Notes: a model not told the origin generated them from the sequence alone. A stretch of DNA of 64,000 nucleotides from Undibacterium_A arcticum (GCF_042660705.1 NZ_JBHSUQ010000002.1), one strand, 5' to 3'. Shown: positions 47,040 through 57,466, counted from the first letter of the stretch. Numbers and translations are program-made.

Positions 47040-47449
47040 CGAATTCCTGAACGGGTGATTGATGATCGTTTTTCAGCGGCGTTGCCATAATGAACGCATG
47101 GCCAGAATGGGGATATCAAATATCATGAATTTTATCGCCGCCCTCATGGTACTCAAGTGCCGAGGGGTTGGTCGATACCTGCCGCATTCTTCCTGCAGTA
47201 ATCCGATCGGGATTAAAGACGCGACGCGTCATGGTGCCAGATTCCTCGTCCGCGCCCTGCGCCATACGCGAAGCATCGATGGTTTTGCTCAGATCTTCGT
47301 CGGTGACGACGGTGCTCAGCCCGTCCGCAATCGCACTTGGTGCTCGACAATGGCGGCCAATGGAATGAGCGCGCACTGCGGAGCGTATGCCAGCGCTGGA
47401 ACCCGCATATCTTGACCTGCCCTAAGGCATTGCGCATCTTGCCGTGATG
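47040..47449. other. Region without a recognised gene
   Basis: A minus frame (47116-47376) contains GLSTVVTDEDLSKTIDASRM and looks protein-like, but I cannot assign it. Confidence 0.35.
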
Positions 47450-47840
47450 ACCAGTCGGCGATGCAGCTCCCGCTATTGGACGTCGGTCGTCGCGCGGACC
47501 GTGCTGAGTATGTACGCCACCGTTTCCAGTCGGAAACGATGTATACAAAAAAAAGAAGAGGGCTTGGGCGATATCAAGAAAATCATGATGGGCACGCGCA
47601 TGGGCAAGCTCAAATATGCCATTCTGTTCTTTGGGGCTTTCTTGGCATGGGAGAAAAATTATTTGCGGTGCCATGGGGCGCCTTGAAGCTCGACACACAG
47701 CATGAACGCTTTATTTTGAATATCGACAAAGACCGTCTGAAAGACGCACCAGATTTTGACAAGGACCATTGGCCCGATATGGCCGATCAAAATTGGGCAA
47801 GAGAGATCCATTCCCTATTACGGAATGGATACTTATTCCG
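47450..47840 (+). pseudogene. PRC-barrel protein remnant
   Basis: Frames joined by shifts read GLGDIKKIMMGTRMGKLKYA, then FLGMGEKLFAVPWGALKLDT, ILNIDKDRLKDAPDFDKDHW and WPDMADQNWAREIHSLL. This is a close relative of the gene at 40681-41100, on the opposite strand, with frameshifts near 47530 and 47640 and a damaged start. Confidence 0.7.
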
Positions 47841-47970
47841 GCGAATCGCCGCCATTGTAGCGTTTAAGGGTAACTATCGACTCGTGATATCGGGCGGGCA
47901 CTTGTCCGGACGAGTATCTCGGGAAATCGAGATCCGTTGTGAAAATCAAAATATCTTTTGTGGAGAAATC

Positions 47971-48309
47971 ATGGAACCGTTTGAAAAATTTACTCCTGGC
48001 TCAAAACCCAACCCAGGCAGTATGGCGGCCAATGTGGAACAGGTAAGTACCGGAGCGCACAAGACGATTGACAAAGTGTCGGATGCGGCCCGCCCTGCAG
48101 TCGATCAGATCGCCTCCGGCGCGCATCAGGCCGTCGATACGTTGGCGGGGGCAGCGGGAACGCTCAGCGCCAAAGGCGACCAGTTGAAAGAGGCGCAGGC
48201 TCGCTTGATGGAAGAGGCTCGCGTCTATGTGCGCGAAAACCCGGTTACCTCGCTCGGGATTGCGGCAGGCGTCGGATATTTGTTGAGTCGTTTTTTCAGT
48301 TCGCGGTAA
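47971..48309 (+). CDS. DUF883/ElaB-like membrane-anchored protein
   Basis: ATG 47971 (MEPFEKFTPGSKPNPGSMAA) after GGAGA. A helical region with short repeats TGAHKTIDKVSDAARPAVDQ and ASGAHQAVDTLAGAAGTLSA follows, then VYVRENPVTSLGIAAGVGYL LSRFF, the conserved C-terminal membrane anchor of DUF883 proteins. 112 residues. E. coli relatives bind stationary-phase ribosomes, but the role here is not shown. Intact. Confidence 0.8.
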   Translation: MEPFEKFTPGSKPNPGSMAANVEQVSTGAHKTIDKVSDAARPAVDQIASGAHQAVDTLAGAAGTLSAKGDQLKEAQARLMEEARVYVRENPVTSLGIAAGVGYLLSRFFSSR

Positions 48310-48734
48310 GCGTCTAACGGACATTCATTCCTGCGGTGACACTTCTTTCGCGGAGGAAGCGGTCCACGGCTGCGCTCTCTGCGGGCATGGACGTTGCGTC
48401 GATTAAGGCCGACGCTGTTTACTGAAATGTCCTCGGGGCTTTGCCTCGGTAAAGCCTCCTTTCATTCTGGATACCAGGAAGCTGGGCGCCCAGATCGAGC
48501 AGCACAAAGAAGAATTAATGGCGGAACTGGAAATTTCACCGGCGGCACGCGCGAAATCTCCTGCATCCAACAAAACGCATGCGCGGCATTCCTTCAAGTA
48601 GGAAGTAGCCGGGTCACCGAATAACAATGGCGGGGGCGAAACTGGAGGGTGTCCGCGATTTTATGTAATCGGGTTATCGTTTAATGCTGTGGCATACGCT
48701 CATCGAGCAATCCGATGGGCCGCCACAGTTTTAG
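48310..48734. other. Region without a clear gene
   Basis: A plus frame ends KLGAQIEQHKEELMAELEIS PAARAKS near 48600 and looks coding, but has no start; it may be the tail of a lost small gene. Confidence 0.35.
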
Positions 48735-49390
48735 GCTGACCGCATTGCGTGCGTTCCTGAATTTCGCGGCACGGCTCGACCTATTCTTTTTCCACGTCAT
48801 TGAACGGGCGCTGGGCGTGCAATGAAGCGCGTCGGGCGCCCTACCCTCTGCTTTCCGTCACACGAGGAAATGTTAGCAGTGATGGGCAACCGGGGGACAC
48901 CTGGACCTCTTACCACAACCATTTGCTGCTGGCCATGCTCGGTAACACAGGGGCGCAGATCTCGGAGATTATCCGCGTGCGGGTGGCCGCGGGGTTCTGG
49001 AAGGCGCAACACGGGTGCACCTGCGGCAAAGAGGGCAAGCAAGCTCAACGCCTTTGTTGCCGTCCGCGGCTCAGGAAATTCGGGCCTGGCTGCGGTGCAA
49101 TTCCACGCCGAACGCTGACGCAGTCTTGCTACTCAACCGGAATGGCCGAGCGATGATCCGCTCCCAAGCAGCGCCTGGATTGTGCGGTTGCGCGGGCAGC
49201 CAAAGCACGCAGCAGCGTCGCCCTGCGGAGCATCGCGCCGCACACGATTCGGCATATGACGGAGGTGCATCGGCTGCAGTCCGCCTTCAGTGTAATTGCC
49301 GAACGCCCCTGGGTCGACATGCTTGGAGGGAGCAACCCAGCCGGGTCGCCCAGTTTTCCGCAACGGTTCGCGCGTTCATCTTCTGCAAAC
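48735..49390 (+). pseudogene. Tyrosine recombinase (integrase) pseudogene
   Basis: Scattered frames give ALRAFLNFAARLDL, RPTLCFPSHEEMLAVMGN, WTSYHNHLLLAMLGNTGAQI SEIIRVRVA, EIRAWLRCNSTPNADAVLLL and HTIRHM, in the order of a site-specific recombinase; the GARxSE block reads GAQISE, losing its catalytic Arg, and HTIRH matches HxxRH. At least four frameshifts. Inactive. Confidence 0.7.
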
Positions 49391-49548
49391 AAGCTCGATT
49401 TTGGCATCATTATTGTGGACCTGGCCATTCGGTTCTGGAAGTACTCAGAAACTCACTTATTCAGTCAAACTATGGGTGAGGTTGTTGGACGTACCCTTAA
49501 GCGGCTGACACCGTCATGCGGATCGAGCGCAATCTACCGGAGACTGCT

Positions 49549-50841
49549 GTGAATGAATTAGATGTCGAGCATCACCAACCCGATGAAATGGATAATTCGT
49601 GGCTGGCCAAACTCGGGCCGGGCTTGGTAACGGGCGCCGCCGACGACGACCCAAGCGGTATTGCCACCTATTCGCAGGCAGGCGCCCAATTTGGGTTCAA
49701 TTTGCTCTGGAGCATACTTCTGACTTATCCACTCATGGTGGCTATTCAGATCGTCAGTGCAAGCATCGGACGCGTCAGTGGCCACGGTTTCGCCACCAAC
49801 ATACGTCGATCTTATCCAAGCTGGCTGCTATACATCATCGTTGCTCTTCTGCTCATCGCAAATATTATCAACATTGCCGCTGATATTTCGGCAATGGGCG
49901 ACGTTTTGAAGCTACTTATCGGCGGACCAGCGCGCTGGTATGCGGCTGGCTTCGGCGTTTTCTCGGTTCTGCTCCAGGTCTTCATTCCCTACACCAATTA
50001 CGTCCGTGTACTGAAGTGGCTCACGCTGGTGTTACTCGCATATGTAGCGTCGGCTTTCGCCTTGAATATTCCCTGGTCCGATGTGTTAAGAAATACGGTT
50101 ATGCCGCATCTATCCTGGCATCGTGACTACATGACCGCGCTGGTGGCGGTACTGGGAACGACGATCAGCCCGTATTTATTTTTCTGGCAGGCCTCCGAGG
50201 AGGTTGAGGAAATCAAAGCAGACCCAGAGGCCGAACCTGTCAAGAAGGCGCCCGATCAAGCCAGGCAAAATCTTAAGCGGATCAAAATCGATACCTTTGT
50301 TGGCATGGGCTTCTCCAACTTGGTAGCGTTCTTCATTATGCTGACAACGGCAGTCGCACTACATTCGCATGGCGTGACATCGATAGACACTTCCGCCCAG
50401 GCTGCCAGTGCGCTGCGGCCGCTCGCCGGAAAGTTTGCCTTCGCCTTATTCGCGATAGGAATCATTGGCACGGGGTTGCTAGCCCTGCCGGTGTTGGCTG
50501 GCTCTGCTGCCTATGCCATGGCCGGCGCGTTCAAATGGCGCAACAGTCTGGAACTGAAACCGTCGCTTGCAAAGGCGTTTTATAGCGTAATCATCCTCGC
50601 CACATTGGGTGGTATTGCGCTCAGTTTTACGTCGCTTGACCCGATCAGAGCGCTATTCTGGAGCGCTGTCATCAATGGCGTCATTTCCGCGCCGATTATG
50701 ATGGTGGCGATGCTCCTGGCCACTAACTCAACAATCATGGGACAGTTTGTCATCGGGCGAACGCTTAAACTATTCGGGTGGCTCGCAACCGGATTGATGG
50801 TCATCCCGGTATTGGTAATGCTTTATACGTTGATTTGGTGA
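49549..50841 (+). CDS. Nramp-family divalent metal transporter
   Basis: The start is put at GTG 49549 (VNELDVEHHQPDEMDNSWLA), six bases after GGAG; ATG 49516 lacks a ribosome site. About 11 membrane helices. Helix 1 reads GAADDDPSGIATYSQAGAQF, with DPSG where canonical Nramps have DPGN. The helix-6 region reads VLGTTISPYLFFWQASEEVE, without the canonical MPHN. Metal-coordinating Asn and Met are therefore changed, as in Nramp-related Mg-type carriers. It is a divalent-cation importer of unknown specificity. Intact, single gene. Confidence 0.9.
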   Translation: MNELDVEHHQPDEMDNSWLAKLGPGLVTGAADDDPSGIATYSQAGAQFGFNLLWSILLTYPLMVAIQIVSASIGRVSGHGFATNIRRSYPSWLLYIIVALLLIANIINIAADISAMGDVLKLLIGGPARWYAAGFGVFSVLLQVFIPYTNYVRVLKWLTLVLLAYVASAFALNIPWSDVLRNTVMPHLSWHRDYMTALVAVLGTTISPYLFFWQASEEVEEIKADPEAEPVKKAPDQARQNLKRIKIDTFVGMGFSNLVAFFIMLTTAVALHSHGVTSIDTSAQAASALRPLAGKFAFALFAIGIIGTGLLALPVLAGSAAYAMAGAFKWRNSLELKPSLAKAFYSVIILATLGGIALSFTSLDPIRALFWSAVINGVISAPIMMVAMLLATNSTIMGQFVIGRTLKLFGWLATGLMVIPVLVMLYTLIW

Positions 50842-51411
50842 CAGCGAAATTCGATCGCCTTCAGGCCATTGCCATTCATGCGCTGCGGCCAACCGGTGCA
50901 GGACCGACTGTGGACCGCGGACACCGGAAACGCTGCGAGGCGGTGGGGAGGGGTAGGCTGCACATTTAACGGCGCTGATGCCGGCCGCCACCGAACGCGA
51001 AAATTCGCACCGACAGGAACTGGCAAATACCGGGTGCCGCCCGTGGTGTTTTGCCTGCCTGTTGAAGACATCGCTGCGGCCGCATCTGGCGAATTCCTGC
51101 AAGGCGGCGGCCCCAAGGTCGATCAGTGGAACGCGCCGCTGAAGGTGGCGGAGGTGGTGTCTGACGATGCGCCGACGCAATATCAACACGCTGGAGAATT
51201 TACGTAGGTTTGAGCCGGAGGGACCCACACACTCGCAATCATAATCGGCATGATCCATAACGATTTTCCAGTAGCCGACCCGACGTTTGAATCGACCTGC
51301 GGCCCAATCACGGGAACCGTGACGCGAATCGACCGATTTCTGCTGCGCTGCTGAAGCGGGCGGCCCTGAACTAGCGACCGCCGCGTATTTCAGCGTTATC
51401 TCGGTGTTATC
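50842..51411. other. Region without a recognised gene
   Basis: GC-rich open frames on both strands (50869-51207 plus, 50770-51258 minus) but no family signature. Confidence 0.4.
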
Positions 51412-51486
51412 TCAGTGAACGAACAAGGCAATGAGGATGATGATGGGGATGGGAACGCCAAGCAACAGCAGCAGAAGTGAGCGCAT
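51412..51486 (-). CDS. 24-residue membrane peptide
   Basis: MRSLLLLLLGVPIPIIILIA LFVH: one hydrophobic helix with a central VPIPI kink, ATG at 51484-51486 behind GGAGATC. I recall near-identical peptides in Burkholderiales as hypotheticals. It precedes nothing on its strand and follows the membrane protein below, 45 bases downstream of its stop. Confidence 0.6.
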   Translation of the reverse strand: MRSLLLLLLGVPIPIIILIALFVH

Positions 51487-51530
51487 GGTGATCTCCTGAA
51501 TCAGGGTAGAAAGGGGGTAGAGAGGGCCGA

Positions 51531-52400
51531 TTAAATTGCGCGGCGACCGGCGAGGGAATAATCGGTGCGGTCACGCTGTCTGCCACCAAACGTTGCGCAC
51601 AGACTGGCAACGAAAGCACCGCACAGCAAGGCCACGAACATCCATAGCGCCGAATACGCCGCGGCCTTGCGCGCCTTGTCGGCCGCCTCCTTGGCCGCCG
51701 TGTCGGCGTCGTTGATCGCCTTGCTGAACTTGGCGTAAGTATCGTTGACGCGTTTTTCGGCATCGGCCTGGCTCAGGCCAGTGCGCTTTGCCACGACTAG
51801 CGAGAGATATTGGCTATCTTCGGGGCTCAAGCCTCCCGACCGCAGGTCGTTGGCGAAGATTTTCACGGCTTCCTGACGGGGCGCCGTATCCATCGCATCG
51901 GATGCGGCTTGCGGAGAGCGAAACAATGTGTCGACAAAATAGCCGGTTGGTCCGCTGCTCGCATCTCCCCTATTGGCCGTCGCGGTCGTAGCAGCGGCCG
52001 TAGCGGTGCGGGCCGCAGCCGCCCCTGCCTGGATCCCGCCGCTCAGTACCGAGCCGACAGCCGATGTCAAAAACGCCGCGGTTGCCAGAGAAGCGACCGC
52101 CCAGGCAAAGAAACCATGTGCCGTGTCGCGAAAATAAACTTCATCAGCGTGCACATTCGCCCATTTGATGCGCAAGCGTCCAGCGAGGTAGCCGCCCAGG
52201 CCTGATGCGGCGATCTGGGTAAAGGCGAGCCAGAGGATGGTCGACATACCAATGGTCGCTGCACTGGCGCCGTTGTTCGCCCAAGGCGACACGGCGGAAA
52301 GACCCAGGCCGAATCCAAGAACGACTAATATTAAAGAAAGCGCGGCAGCGGCGGCGGCGCCGGCGAAAATTGCCGCCCAAGAGACACCCGATGCTGGCAT
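51531..52400 (-). CDS. Multi-helix membrane protein
   Basis: The frame from ATG 52400 starts MPASGVSWAAIFAGAAAAAA and has helices near ALSLILVVLGFGLGLSAVSP, LWLAFTQIAASGLGGYLAGR, FAWAVASLATAAFLTSAVGS and SALWMFVALLCGAFVASLCA, with a soluble central part (TGYFVDTLFRSP, GGLSPEDSQYLSLVVAKRTG). Another frame from 52461 supplies MQPRSVMPEGRTAAA, likely the true N-terminus, so one more frameshift near 52420 is probable. A conserved Burkholderiales membrane protein of unknown function. Confidence 0.75.
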   Translation of the reverse strand: MPASGVSWAAIFAGAAAAAALSLILVVLGFGLGLSAVSPWANNGASAATIGMSTILWLAFTQIAASGLGGYLAGRLRIKWANVHADEVYFRDTAHGFFAWAVASLATAAFLTSAVGSVLSGGIQAGAAAARTATAAATTATANRGDASSGPTGYFVDTLFRSPQAASDAMDTAPRQEAVKIFANDLRSGGLSPEDSQYLSLVVAKRTGLSQADAEKRVNDTYAKFSKAINDADTAAKEAADKARKAAAYSALWMFVALLCGAFVASLCATFGGRQRDRTDYSLAGRRAI

Positions 52401-52461
52401 CAGTATCTGTGAATATGGCGGCGGCGGTTCGCCCTTCTGGCATTACGGACCGTGGTTGCAT

Positions 52462-53225
52462 GGATGTCTCTCCTTCTTGTTCTTCGTTGTAGGAAACAGG
52501 TATTTCTTTCTTTTCCTTATCGCCGAAAATTAATTGCCCATCCCTGAGCGCGATGGCGTCCGGAAAACATGACGTAGTGAAGAAAGTCTACACAATCAAA
52601 AGGCAGCTTGTTTGATATGCAACATAAGGAACCTCTTGAGGTACACCGGGCAAGTGTTTTCGCTGCGAAAACTTCGCATGCGCGGTGATGAAGTCGAGTT
52701 GATCAAGAATCTTGCTCCGATTGAATTTCAGCAATACAGTCTGTTTTCATTCTTCTTCAAGACTGGCACGCGTGTTGAGAAACGTTTCAATGCGTTCGTC
52801 GTCAGGTCGTTACCGCCGCCCTTTTCAGTGCCCGGCTCGATATCGAAGCCGATTTCACGGACAGGGGAGGGTCGGCCGCGATTCGCGTAGCGGTAACAGC
52901 TTATCGCCGCGGGACACCAGATACCGCGCAAATCCTCGCTGTATTGGTGTATAGCCCGAGCACGCGCCTGCTATCGACTTCGATTTTATCGAAGGCTTGA
53001 GCAAGGCGTCGCGCGACCGGTCGATGTTTAGCGGTATTGCCAAAGGCCAAATTATGGTGAAGCAATTCGGGCACCGACAGGCACTATCGACAACAGGATC
53101 CGATGACAAATAATTCAGCAGTGCCGGGCGAATAGCTTGGTTTGGCGCAGAGCCGGCATAACTTGCCGATTGCTTTCCTGTTGCCGGCAGATAGAATGAA
53201 TACGCGCTTCAATTGGAGGAAACAC
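52462..53225. other. Region without a recognised gene
   Basis: A plus stretch about 52797-53001 reads QVVTAALFSARLDIEADFTD and looks coding, but starts after a stop without initiation codon. Possibly a relic. Confidence 0.35.
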
Positions 53226-53555
53226 ATGAACAGATGTCGCGGTGCATTTGCACTCTGTCTGCTTTCGGTATGCCTTTTCGGTTGCAAAAAAGCCGACACC
53301 GCAGCGACCGTCACGCCGGCGGACGCGGGTATGGCCCGCAATCCGAATTCGGTTGCGGCGCCGCCGAGCGCCCTGCCGCCATCCGACGCGGCCATCCCGC
53401 CGAACACGCCCGCCGGCACCGCCAGCGACGCGACCAGCGGCCCCGGTCAATCCAGCCCCAGCAACTTGAACAAGGCCCAGGAAGCGACCGCCATGCCGTT
53501 GCCCGGCCAAGCCAACGACCATTCCCAGGTTGGGAAGGAGGAAACGAAGAAATAG
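53226..53555 (+). CDS. Small Pro/Ala-rich lipoprotein
   Basis: ATG 53226 after GGAGGA gives MNRCRGAFALCLLSVCLFGC with lipobox LFGC. The rest is a disordered Pro/Ala/Ser/Asn-rich tail of about 90 residues with a charged end. Outer-membrane lipoprotein of unknown role. Confidence 0.7.
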   Translation: MNRCRGAFALCLLSVCLFGCKKADTAATVTPADAGMARNPNSVAAPPSALPPSDAAIPPNTPAGTASDATSGPGQSSPSNLNKAQEATAMPLPGQANDHSQVGKEETKK

Positions 53556-53736
53556 GCGCGACGATTTGGCATTACATCGCGGCAGCGAATCGTATTGCAG
53601 CGCACTATGGCGCTGGCTCAGCCAGCACGTCTGACTCCGCGGGGCATTAAGTTGCCAGGAACAGCGTCGACTCAGTTCCCCTTGCGGCCCTTGGGCTGGG
53701 CAGCGCCGGCCTCCGTTGAAATTAATTGGAAAAAAG

Positions 53737-53870
53737 ATGGGACGCCGTGGTGAGACATGGGTCATCGCCCAGGTCGTATTGCTCACCTTGTTTGCTTTTG
53801 CACCTCGGTTTGGTCCGCCTTGGCCGAGCCGCGATGTTTTTCAATTTATCGGTTGGGCGCTCGTCCACAT
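53737..53870 (+). pseudogene. Isoprenylcysteine methyltransferase-like N-terminal fragment
   Basis: MGRRGETWVIAQVVLLTLFA, then FGPPWPSRDVFQFIGWAL, matching the start of the ICMT-like membrane methyltransferase family of Burkholderiales. Similarity ends near 53870, where unrelated sequence begins; the following plus frame (VVAQDAFVDAVAAAVATSSD, ending 54036) belongs to another, unrecognised C-terminus. Confidence 0.6.
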
Positions 53871-54226
53871 CTTAGCGGTGCCAACAATACCGCCGAACCG
53901 GTCGTTGCGCAGGACGCCTTCGTTGATGCGGTGGCGGCCGCCGTCGCGACATCATCGGACACGACCGAACCGGTGTCGATCGATGCCATCACGGTAACCG
54001 GTCCGGACAATACCACACCTGTTCCGATAAGCTAGCGTCGTTGACATCCGGAAGTTGTAGACATCGACAGCTGCGGGTCTCTCTTCGGTTTCTGGTTTGC
54101 CGCCGCGCCTTGGCAGTTGCGTTGCGGTGCGCGAGCGCTGCGCCCCCGGTACTGTGCGCACCGCATCGATGGTATGGACTTGATCGCTTTGGTGGACACA
54201 TATCCTCTAATCAGGAGGTGTTCATC

Positions 54227-54302
54227 ATGCAGAGATTCAGAACTCCCTACCCGGCTGATTTCCGCCGGAAAATGATTGACTTGGTGCAGGCCGGGCGGGA
54301 AG
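54227..54302 (+). pseudogene. IS3-type OrfA N-terminal scrap
   Basis: ATG 54227 behind AGGAGG reads MQRFRTPYPADFRRKMIDLV QAGR, the start of an IS3 OrfA transposase. Similarity then stops. The preserved ribosome site suggests a clean deletion of the rest. Confidence 0.6.
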
Positions 54303-54612
54303 ACGTAAACCCACGCCTTCCACAGAAGCTTGATCAGCTTCTCTTTCAATCGTGGCGATGATCACTCGTCCATGTTTATCGCCAACTACGACCTCGATGT
54401 CGATACGCATTTTATCTCTCCGCCGTTCCCTAGGAAAACGCAGAATATGAGCCAATCCAGGGCGACATTGGATCGGACAGTTGGGAGGAAACGCTGATTA
54501 CGATACAGGCGTTGGAGCAGTTTCACGCCGTGGAGCGACCTCTGTAGCAGCCCTGGCAGGCGATGCCCTCACCTGCCGCAGTATGCCGATGGAATGGCCA
54601 TCGTTGCTATTG

Positions 54613-55074
54613 TTACTTAAAAAATCTACGCTCGCGTCGAGCACCAGAGTCTTTAATCTGTTTTGCCGTGATCAGGCCAGTCAAGGCTGCAGTCATCCGA
54701 GCGCCTAACTTCTGTTTTTGTTCTTTGGTCGGCGTGACCGCCAGCTTAGTGAACGCGGCATTCATAATATCTGCGGCTGATTGGGGCTGATCTGTGATGA
54801 GGTCAACCCAGAAATCACCACCGGTAGATGGAAGCTTGGCCGCGGAACCCTTTGACTTCGCCGATTGCGCCGGCGTTGCCCTCTTCCCGGCCGATTGCTT
54901 TTTGGCGCTTTCACGAGTGACAGCAGTACCGGTCAAGGCTGCGGCGTCGACACTGGCCAACTGCGCGAGCGCTTTTTCCAACGCTTCTATGCGCGATTGA
55001 TAATAATCTCTCCCCTGCTTTGCTTGAGCAAGTTCCAATTGAACTGATTTTTTGGCAGACTGTATGTTGGACAT
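54613..55074 (-). CDS. Hypothetical coiled-coil protein, 153 residues
   Basis: MSNIQSAKKSVQLELAQAKQ and GRDYYQSRIEALEKALAQLA form a coiled-coil N-terminus. A Lys/Ala/Ser-rich linker follows, then a small domain (FWVDLITDQPQSAADIMNAA, TPTKEQKQKLGARMTAALTG) and a basic end. Intact; AGGAG near the ATG. Layout resembles nucleoid-associated or regulatory hypotheticals in Burkholderiales, but no function can be assigned. Confidence 0.65.
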   Translation of the reverse strand: MSNIQSAKKSVQLELAQAKQGRDYYQSRIEALEKALAQLASVDAAALTGTAVTRESAKKQSAGKRATPAQSAKSKGSAAKLPSTGGDFWVDLITDQPQSAADIMNAAFTKLAVTPTKEQKQKLGARMTAALTGLITAKQIKDSGARRERRFFK

Positions 55075-55153
55075 CCTTTTCTCCTAGTGCATTGTTGATA
55101 TTGATTCGGAACCGGATTGTACACTTTGACATTAAACAGCTAGACAAAGCGTA

Positions 55154-55462
55154 TCAAAAGCTGCCAAGAGTTGGTATTCGTTTCTTTAATAATTCGCCAA
55201 CGGGATCCGTGAGACCTTTTATTCGTGACCTGAATTTTGTTTCGCCGGCACCTCTGCTGAAGGCGAACTTGACCGCAAGACTACAAAAAATATTCTGCGA
55301 TGATGGAAATTCCCATTGGTACTTCGCTTTGTTGAATTTCCCCTGGAATTCCTTTGCGGCGTCGTGGAATGCCCCGTTTAGTCTGCGGTCGAACACCGGC
55401 CACGTTTTTATCGTGACATAGCGCCGGTACCAAGCGATATCAAGCATCATGTTTTTTTTCAA
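55154..55462 (-). CDS. Possible hypothetical protein, 102 residues
   Basis: An open frame with RYVTIKTWPVFDRRLNGAFH and DAAKEFQGKFNKAKYQWEFP, rich in aromatics and Lys. No ribosome site is evident and the opposite strand is open too. Weak support. Confidence 0.3.
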   Translation of the reverse strand: MKKNMMLDIAWYRRYVTIKTWPVFDRRLNGAFHDAAKEFQGKFNKAKYQWEFPSSQNIFCSLAVKFAFSRGAGETKFRSRIKGLTDPVGELLKKRIPTLGSF

Positions 55463-55572
55463 AAATGACCTTGATTTCGTGTGTGGGTGCGAAGTTATAA
55501 AGGCGTAGCAACCACAAAGCCAGCTGAAGAATCAAGTGACATTATTGCCATAATGTCGAGTATTATCGGAAG

Positions 55573-56797
55573 GTGCCAATTCCAGATGCGTCAGCGCTCG
55601 TCATGCCTTCTACCAATCTACATCCCGCTATGCTGCCCGCGCTCGCGACGATCGAAAGCATCCAACTGCCCTCCCACATCGATGGTCGCGATGGCACCAA
55701 CCGGGCCACCGGCAATCGTCCGCAAATCGCTGCTGATAATGATGTCGATGCGATCAAGGCATGGCTCGCGCGCTTTATCGACCCAAGACCACGTTTGACA
55801 ATTACCGCAAGGAAGCCGAACGCTTGCTGCTCTGGTCGACCACCCAGCTCGGGAAACCGTTATCGTCGCTCACGCACGAAGACTTATTGCTCTATCAGCG
55901 GTTTCTGTCCGATCCGCAGCCGGCATTCCGATGGGTGATGCGCGATGGCCGCAAGTTCGCGCGCGCGCATCCTGAGTGGCGGCCGTTCGCTGGACCGCTC
56001 TCCCCTGCCAGCCAGCGCCAGGCGATCATCATTCTCAATACGCTGTTCTCGTGGCTGGTCAATGCCGGCTACCTCGCCGGCAATCCACTGTCACTGTCGC
56101 GCCAGCGCGCCCGCAAAGCGAAGCCACGCATTACCCGTTACCTCGAAGAAGATTTGTGGAGTGAAGTGAAAATGACGATCGATGCGATGCCGCAGGAATC
56201 GGATCGCGAACGCGAGCATTACTATCGCGCACGGTGGCTATTTCTCTGCTGTACCTGTGCGGCTTGCGCATCTCGGAAGTGGTCGGCAACACGATGGGCA
56301 GTTTCTTTTGCCGGCGCGACAAGGATGGTGAGGAGCGCTGGTGGCTCGAGATCCTGGGCAAAGGCGACAAGCTGCGGATCGTGCCGGCGACGAATGAATT
56401 GATGGTCGAACTGGCGCGCTATCGCAGAGAAAAAGGCCTTGCATCCTTCCCGTTAGCGGGCGACGACGTTCCGCTCCTTTTGCCGATCGGCCGTGGCACA
56501 GAACCAATGACGCGCGGCGCTGTGCATGCAATAGTGAAGAAGGTATTCGAACACACTGTCATCCGGCTCAGACAACGCGGCGAGCAATACCAAGCGATAG
56601 CGGATCGTGTCGAACAGGCGTCGGCGCATTGGCTGCGACACACGGCCGGTTCGCACATGGCCAATAGCGATGTCGACCTGCGGCACGTCCGTGACAACCT
56701 GGGACACGAATCGATCGGCACGACAAGCAACTATCTGCATTCATCGGACGACAAACGGCATAAGGAGACGGAGGAGAAACACCGCATCAAGTGGTGA
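55573..56797 (+). pseudogene. Tyrosine recombinase, two frameshifts
   Basis: Three frames give one integrase. The first (from 55573) ends near IKAWLARF; the second reads TTFDNYRKEAERLLLWSTTQ, SSLTHEDLLLYQRFLSDPQP and NTLFSWLVNAGYLAGNPLSL; the third (from 56234) reads LLYLCGLRISEVVGNTMGSF, HWLRHTAGSHMANSDVDLRH, VRDNLGHESIGTTSNYLH. Catalytic Arg (GLRISE), HxxRH (HWLRHTAG) and Tyr (SNYLH) are all present. Breaks near 55780 and 56238. With two bases corrected it would be a complete recombinase of about 405 residues. Confidence 0.85.
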
Positions 56798-56846
56798 CAT
56801 ACTACGGAAGTAACGACGGCCCGGTCAATTAGACGAGGGGGTGCTT

Positions 56847-57110
56847 ATGGATATCAGCTTTCCGCGCGACATTGAGGCGCATATAGACCCCAGCGAAGGG
56901 GTTGCGTTCCAGGCTATTGTCGATGGTGACAGAGTATGGTGCGTTATTTCACGCGAGGCGCTTGAGGATCATTTCGACGTCACTTCCTCGTCTGGGCAGA
57001 GTTGGGTTAGTACTTTTAATCAAAACAGGGGACGCATCGAAGAAGTGGCCACGCGCCTGTTGGAGCGTAGTAGTGGAACTGAGAGGCTTCTGAGTACGGG
57101 AGATTTCTGA
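56847..57110 (+). CDS. DUF1488 family protein
   Basis: ATG 56847 after GAGGGGG gives MDISFPRDIEAHIDPSEGVA, then FQAIVDGDRVWCVISREALE DHF and WVSTFNQNRGRIEEVATRLL, the complete DUF1488 pattern, 87 residues. Soluble, function unknown. Intact, just after the recombinase. Confidence 0.85.
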   Translation: MDISFPRDIEAHIDPSEGVAFQAIVDGDRVWCVISREALEDHFDVTSSSGQSWVSTFNQNRGRIEEVATRLLERSSGTERLLSTGDF

Positions 57111-57431
57111 CTGCCATGTGTATAAGTTCAAACATGATCGCGTGTTGGAATGTGACTGTCAGGACCCGTCGAGCCTAGCGTTCTTCAAAGCGAAGGCATG
57201 TGCTCCCCCATATCTAGTACAGGGTGTCGTTCGGACAGAATGCGTATCTCAGATCACGAAGCTCGTCTTAAATGTCTCGGTGTCTAGGCCCACAATCCCG
57301 CAAAGAGCTACGCCGTGCCACACGGATCCTTCGTAAATCAAGTCCTGATGATGGTGACCATGAAACGCAGCGCGCACAGCCATAGATTCGGCCAGCTTGG
57401 TCAAAGCCAAGTTTCCATCGAATATGGCAAG
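57111..57431. other. Intergenic stretch
   Basis: A plus frame at 57118-57336 has no ribosome site or family; nothing else seen. Confidence 0.35.
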
Positions 57432-57466
57432 AAAAAACCCGCGAGAGCTAAGCTCAAAGCGGGTCT
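57432..57466 (-). terminator. Rho-independent terminator of HU copy B
   Basis: On the minus strand ACCCGC and GCGGGT pair around a 16-base loop that itself contains AGCTTAGCT, followed by T6. It lies about 105 bases past the HU stop. Confidence 0.8.

Noticed and set aside
50869..51207. 112-codon plus frame after the Nramp gene
   Set aside because: No recognisable domain or start signal; both strands are equally open in this GC-rich stretch.
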